From Sesamum alatum (Eukaryota > Streptophyta > Magnoliopsida > Lamiales > Pedaliaceae), in contig JACGWO010000003.1 of the NCBI GenBank assembly GCA_034509735.1, positions 3,038,001 to 3,102,000 on the forward strand: a DNA stretch of 64,000 nucleotides, read 5' to 3'. The first letter of the stretch is position 1, and each line of letters starts with the position of its first letter. The position numbers and the translations under genes were made by a program. The notes below the pieces were generated by a model, which saw only the letters and a list, made by a program, of their open reading frames with translations, was not told the DNA's origin and searched no databases. Shown here in pieces: positions 59,401 through 64,000 of the stretch.

Positions 59401-62400
59401 ATCTTGTCAGTTGTGATTGACCCCTAGCCATCTGTACCTCTAGGCTTCATTAAACAGTATATTTTATATGCCTATTGTGCTTCTCTGACTGGAGAGGTTG
59501 CCATCATACGATTTTCTCTGTAATGCTCCTTTGAAGGAATTATGCTGCTTTGGCAAATATACCTATTTTATAAAGCTAATGAAATCAGAATCTCGTGTAC
59601 TTTTTGGCTAAGGAAACTTTATGGAACTCATAATTAAGATTTGACCCTGATAACACCATGTACATATTATACTTCTAACGCCGAAACAACCTTGTCTTTA
59701 GGGCTTGCCAATTTTCTTCATTATTGTTCGCTTGTCTAGACTTGTGTATGAACACATGCCAAGTCAGTTTCATGCGGAGATGCATACAGATATTGAAGGG
59801 ACTTGTAAATAAATTGATGTGTGTCGCTAAACCCAAAATTTTGGATTTTCAATACTCAGTTTTGGATTGCCTAGACCTTAGACCTAATTTGGGTGATGCT
59901 GCAGAGTGCAGTCTGTTAATGACTTTGGGGGACTCTTCTGGTTGGTTTTGTTTATGCTATCCCAGATATGAAGTTTTACATTGTCTGTCCTGCTTCATTT
60001 TGGAAAATTATACTTGCTATTATTATTTGAAGAAAGTTTTTCCTCATTGAGTCTGGGGTGTGATAAGAATTCTAGAATCTGTGAGGATCACTAGACCATA
60101 ATGTTAGTTGGCATATTGCATGGTAACTTTGCTCTGCACAGTGAACCATATATGTCAAATAGACCTAACATGGTGAATTAAATTTTGGTAGTTTACTTTT
60201 GAAGAGAAACTTCAATCCTCAAATACTCTGGCATATGAGTAACTTTCTTCTCCAAGATTTCACTATCTTCGAGAGTGTGAAACACGTGAAACCTGTAGAG
60301 CCTCCAGTACCTAACTGGAAGGTAAGGGTCATAACCCTTGGTTTGAAGACGTTCATCCACGGTGCGGGAGCTGAACTATTTGCAGCTTTCTGAACCTGTA
60401 TAACCTTTTGTGGCTGGTTAATAGCATTTAAATTTTCATATCAGCATCGAGTGAGGAGCTTTCCCATATATGTTTTGCAATCATCTCCACTGTCCAAATT
60501 GTTGGGTATAGGCCAAGCTGCTGCAAATGCATGTGGGAAAGTCAATATTCATCTATCTGCGGCAAATTCTTGTTTCCTTCAATATGATAATACATATTGT
60601 TCACTATTTAGGGATACCCGTTCTCCAGTTCTGGAAGAAAGCCTTCGCAAATTAGGAGTAGAAAAGCTTAGCAAAGATGATGTTCAAAAGATGCAATGGG
60701 AAGTTTTGGAAGCTAAGATTGGGAATTGGATTCATTTTATGCGAATTGCTGTAAGTTCTCTTGTCAATCAAGTGCCTGTGTATTTTGTCAAATTCGATTT
60801 TCTAATTAAAGTAATCATGCTCAAACAGGTCAAGTTGCTGTTTGCTGGAGAACGTAAAGTTTGTGATCAAATTTTTGAGGGCTTTCATTCTCTCATGGAT
60901 CAATGCTTTGCTGAAGTTACTGCTGGGAGTGTTGCGGTGCTACTTAGCTTTGGAGATGCTATTGCCAAAAGCAAGCGATCCCCTGAAAAGTTATTTGTGC
61001 TTTTAGATATGTATGAAATTATGAGAGAACTTCATTCAGAGGTAAGGAACAATTTGTGGTCATTATATTGTTGACAATTGGTTCGTGAGATCGCAAGCCA
61101 GTGGCAGGTTGTCACAGAAAGCTCACTCCAAGAATTACTTTGTTTTGTTAAGACTTGCATGTGTCTTTTTTCCTTCTCTTCTCACCAAATCCTCCTCTGC
61201 CTGGTGTGTTTTATTTATTTATTAGTTTTTTCATGGGCTACATGATGGGTTGCATACAATGTGTTTATTTTATTAGGTTTTCTTGGGCTACATGATAGAG
61301 TGCAAGCACTTGCTGAGCATCCTGCGGCAGCTTTTAGTTCTTCCTATAAATTATGATGAATTTTGGTACTACTATGCTATACATGGATGACCAAACTATC
61401 ACTTCAGATTTGGAAGCAATGTTCCTTTTTTTTAATAAAAAAATAAATAAAAGAAAGAGTATTGCTTTCTGATTCTGAAGTTATAGTTTGGTTTTTATCA
61501 CAAAAAAGAAAAAAGAAAAAGGAAAGAGTATTGCTTCTGAATATGAAGTTATAGTTTGGTCATCCATGCGTGCATAGTTGTACCTTTCTTACTTATCAGT
61601 TGGGATGATTTTACTTTGTAGTTAGTTTATAGTTGACAGTTGGGAGATCCCCCTTTGTTGTGCTTCTGTGAATTTGGTGGCATCTAGTATTGACTGTTTT
61701 ATCTTCATCATATCTTAACAACTCTATTTCCATTTCATTTTCATGCTTTTATCTACGGCTTCATAACATTACATGACCTGAAAGGAAATGTTAACGAGTC
61801 AAGCTAAGAAAAACTGCACTTTTGGCAGATAGAAGCTCTTTTTAGAGGTAAAGCTTGCAATGATATCAGAGAATCTGCCTTGGGATTGACAAAAAGGCTT
61901 GCTCAAACTGCACAAGAGACTTTTGGCGACTTTGAAGAAGCAGTTGAAAAGGATGCTACGAAAACTGCTGTTGCAGATGGGACTGTCCACCCTCTGACAA
62001 GCTACGTGATTAACTATGTGAAATTCTTATTTGAGTAAGTGAAACTTACTTTATCCTAGTCCTGTAAACCAGTATAACAAATATATCTGGTCTTCGATTT
62101 TTTTTGCCAAAAATAGGAAAGTTAACAATTCAAATAAGTATACTCCCCATAGTTTAAGCTGAATAAGAATGTTACAAATGTATAAGCTATGTATGACATT
62201 ATTCAGTCAGTAAAGTATGACAAAGATGCCATTTAGTTAAAGTGTATTTTTCTTGAACAGCAAATGTAAATCTTCTACAAAAATGTTAATCCTGACATGA
62301 TCCACTTATTTGTTGAAAACAAAACAAGCTATTAATTGTCGAGGGTATACCTTTTGTGCAACTATTTGTTAACTTTTTATTTAGTTAAAGTGTATTTTTC

Positions 62401-63310
62401 TTGAACAGCAAATGTAAATCTTCTACAAAAATGTTAATCCTGACATGATCCACTTATTTGTTGAAAACAAAACAAGCTATTAATTGTCGAGGGTATACCT
62501 TTTGTGCAACTATTTGTTAACTTTTACTTAAAAAAGATAATTGTTAACTGATTATATTGCAATACTTCAGTTATTGCTGAATGATCCATTGTCAATCCAT
62601 TTAAATTGAATCCAATTCTTTATTAGCCATACACTTTCTACAGCTGTTTTGTCCTTTTTTGTTTGAAGTATTTTCTCGCTTCTTTAGTTACCAAGCTCCA
62701 AGAGAAGATATACAGATTGGCTCATAAGTATATATGCAAATTACCATTCATTTCCCAACTACATTTAACTTAAATATTATGGAACTTACTTCATATATGC
62801 AAGTAAATATTCTTTAGCTTATCCCCAGCTGTAAGAGTGCAATTTTCTAATTGTTTAGTGAAAAGGCTACAGTATTCGATATGCAAGTTATCATTGTGTT
62901 CTTTATCGTTTTCCAGCTACCAATCAACATTGAAGCAGCTTTTCCAAGAATTTGAAAGTGGAGATGATTCAAATTCTCAGCTAGCTGCTGTTACAATGCG
63001 AATCATGCAGGCTCTTCAAACCAACTTGGATGGAAAATCTAAACAATATAGAGATACCTCTCTGACTCACTTGTTTCTCATGAATAACATTCATTATATG
63101 GTCAGATCAGTCCGCAGGTTTTCTATCTGTCTCATTTATCTCTAGATCTTTGCCACATTACTAGCTGGTTTCTGTTTGCTAAATTGTTGGTTTTTGCTGC
63201 TTCCTTTTAGATCTGAAGCCAAAGATTTGTTAGGGGATGATTGGGTTCAGAGACATCGGAGAATTGTGCAGCAACATGCAAATCAGTATAAGAGGATTGC
63301 TTGGGCAAAG
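53269..63310 (+). CDS. EXO70A: EXO70A exocyst subunit gene, first nine coding exons (3' end outside window)
   Basis: EXO70 is a subunit of the exocyst, the eight-protein complex that tethers secretory vesicles to the plasma membrane; EXO70 binds membrane phosphoinositides. Coding exons: 53269-53454, 54768-54863, 57885-58090, 58931-59179, 60612-60750, 60829-61041, 61829-62034, 62917-63117, 63211-63310. All introns are GT-AG and the joined frame has no stop through residue 532. Plant EXO70A proteins have about 630-640 residues, so roughly 100 C-terminal residues lie beyond 64000. Diagnostic words: KSQSITDNMVSILGSFDHRL, LETAMRPTQ, LLHDLAQQMVQAG, GNWIHFMRIA, LLSFGDAIAKSKRSPEKLF, AVEKDATKTAV, HPLTSYVINYVKFLF, LGDDWVQRHRRIVQQHANQY. 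The many-exon structure fits the EXO70A (EXO70.1) clade, the one closest to the ancestral form. FECLP and SRQAEAKIL recall EXO70A2 as much as A1, so the paralogue is left open. The start is at the first ATG of a frame with a Gly-rich N-terminus. Confidence 0.95.
54768..54863 (+). CDS. EXO70A: EXO70A exon 2, residues 63-94
   Basis: Preceded by TTTGTAG, it encodes IRTHAIRRAHENIDKTLKA to FDLSRQ, then GTAAGA. Phase 0 at both ends, 96 bases. Confidence 0.94.
57885..58090 (+). CDS. EXO70A: EXO70A exon 3, residues 95-162 plus split Ser
   Basis: Preceded by TTTCTGTAG, it encodes AEAKILKGPHEDLESYL to KLEEEFKQLLSSY and ends AG before GTTTGT. The Ser codon is split over intron 3 (AG|C). Intron 2 before it is 3.0 kb, the longest in the gene. 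Confidence 0.94.
58931..59179 (+). CDS. EXO70A: EXO70A exon 4, residues 163-245 plus split Arg
   Basis: Preceded by TATTTTCAG, it encodes SKPVEPERLFECLPNSM, a Ser-rich low-complexity linker (about residues 181-205), then PPRILPLLHDLAQQMVQAG and QKIY. The linker is the most variable part in the family. Confidence 0.93.
60612..60750 (+). CDS. EXO70A: EXO70A exon 5, residues 246-292
   Basis: It completes the split Arg, then encodes DTRSPVLEESLRKLGVEKL to NWIHFMRIA and ends before GTAAGT. It is followed by a short 78-base intron. Confidence 0.94.
60829..61041 (+). CDS. EXO70A: EXO70A exon 6, residues 293-363
   Basis: Preceded by TCAAACAG, it encodes VKLLFAGERKVCDQIF to MYEIMRELHSE, 71 whole codons, ending before GTAAGG. 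Confidence 0.94.
61829..62034 (+). CDS. EXO70A: EXO70A exon 7, residues 364-431 plus split Asp
   Basis: Preceded by TTTTGGCAG, it encodes IEALFRGKACNDIRES to NYVKFLF and the first two bases of Asp, then GTAAGT. Confidence 0.94.
62231..62525. repeat. Perfect 148-bp tandem duplication in EXO70A intron 7
   Basis: The unit beginning ATTTAGTTAAAGTG at 62231 recurs at 62379. I see no difference over the first 147 bases, to AACTTTT. Both units lie in the intron, away from the splice sites. Confidence 0.93.
62917..63117 (+). CDS. EXO70A: EXO70A exon 8, residues 432-498 plus split Arg
   Basis: Preceded by GTTTTCCAG, it encodes the rest of Asp, YQSTLKQLFQEFESGDDS to HYMVRSVR and two bases of Arg, then GTTTTC. 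Confidence 0.94.
63211..63310 (+). CDS. EXO70A: EXO70A exon 9, residues 499-532
   Basis: Preceded by TTCCTTTTAG, it encodes RSEAKDLLGDDWVQRHRRI to KRIAWAK, then GTTTGA. No convincing next exon is found before position 64000. Confidence 0.92.
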
Positions 63311-64000
63311 GTTTGATGTTTTTTTTTTTTTTTTTTTTTTTTTTATAAAAATATTTTAATGATGCATATTAGTTAATCAGGAACGAGTTATGTATAGCTC
63401 CCACTAATGCTTCCTGTTAGGATCCTGATGTAGGGATGTGCACTGTTGTGCACCCCAGTATACTTTTGATGGTAGCTTTAAATGATATATCTCATTAGCT
63501 GATATTTCATTTGATTGGTGGTCTATCCAATCCTGTGGATCTGTGTTCAAGCTTACTTATCTTCAGCTGATCCCAAAATGCTTTGGAAATCTGCAAATTT
63601 GTTTGACTTATGCATGTGTGTTTGTGTGCAGGGTTGTATGCACTTAATCACTCCCCTAAACCCCCAACCCTCGTATCCTTCTGGTCCATCGTGGAACCAA
63701 TCTCTTAGGATCATAATATTTCTATATTTCAGTGTAATGTGAGGCTGAAGAGTTTTGAGTAGTTCAACTTTGTTGAATATGATCTATTTTGGTAAAATGT
63801 ATCAGTGGAATGGAAGTCATTCTTTGTGGGATCACTGCTATACAGAATAACTGCAAGGAAAATGTTAAAACAATATTTACTTATCATAGCCTCCTAGGGA
63901 TTCATGACGAAATCACAAAAAAGGGCATAACAATATCTCAAAGGGGACCGACCGGCACCTCCAGTACTTGATGAACAATGATGCATCAGAGTCACCTGCT
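63311..64000 (+). other. EXO70A intron 9, start
   Basis: It begins GTTTGATG, followed by a T run (about 63317-63344). No further exon is recognised up to the window end. Confidence 0.7.

Noticed and set aside
59724..60393. Frames of 64-108 codons inside EXO70A intron 4
   Set aside because: No similarity to EXO70 or any domain I know. The flanking exons join in frame without them.
63317..63344. Long T run near the start of intron 9
   Set aside because: A simple homopolymer; its length is prone to sequencing error and it has no clear role.
1..64000. tRNA, rRNA or CRISPR-type arrays
   Set aside because: None recognised. The tRNA-like TGGTATCAGAGC words are retrotransposon primer-binding sites.

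Overview
This window looks like a nuclear segment of a flowering plant, probably a eudicot. It is AT-rich, has spliced genes with GT-AG introns, holds many Ty1/copia LTR retrotransposons primed by initiator-Met tRNA, and carries an EXO70A-type exocyst gene. I cannot name the species. About 49 kb of the 64 kb is a nested pile of related copia elements; the rest is AT-rich intergenic DNA and the 5' nine exons of EXO70A. Layout from left to right follows. (1) 1-3665 is the 3' end of a plus-strand copia element (A) with a 2.2 kb LTR. (2) 3666-5773 and 18020-18093 are the two halves of an old, heavily decayed plus-strand copia pol (C), split by a minus-strand element (B, 5774-18014) with a TGAGC target-site duplication. 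B contains a plus-strand solo LTR (14677-16610) in its right LTR, with a GCTAG duplication. (3) 18094-26784 holds pieces of a plus-strand LTR, interrupted by truncated minus-strand element D (18538 to about 23447) and by minus-strand solo LTR E (23615-25818, GTTGA duplication). (4) 26785-28674 is non-LTR sequence with a 306-bp tandem duplication. (5) 28675-30823 is a truncated minus-strand LTR (G), followed by a plus-strand leader and gag remnant to about 32086. (6) About 32105-40757 is minus-strand element F, with a truncated left LTR, decayed gag-pol and an intact right LTR. (7) 40758-43656 holds an LTR/pol fragment and another LTR remnant (H). The most notable non-TE item in the TE-rich part is at 43768-43980. 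It looks like the last exon of a GOLVEN/RGF/CLEL secreted peptide gene, ending exactly in DYSQPKRKPPIHN. Its signal-peptide exon is not visible, and LTR debris lies about 110 bp upstream. From 43981 to 53160 the sequence is AT-rich with scattered remnants: an RNase H fragment of a second copia lineage, a full-length solo LTR (47216-49424) and Helitron-like ends near 52488-52819. From 53269 to the window end lies the plus-strand EXO70A gene; nine exons encode residues 1-532 and the C-terminus lies beyond position 64000. Shared structure in the copia family is as interesting as the genes. A core of about 54 bp with two CCATGG sites recurs in 11 LTRs or LTR remnants of two LTR types. A 16-bp near-palindrome occurs twice, 80-82 bp apart, in the untranslated leader of three separate elements. 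Two leaders carry very GC-rich blocks just downstream of the primer-binding site.
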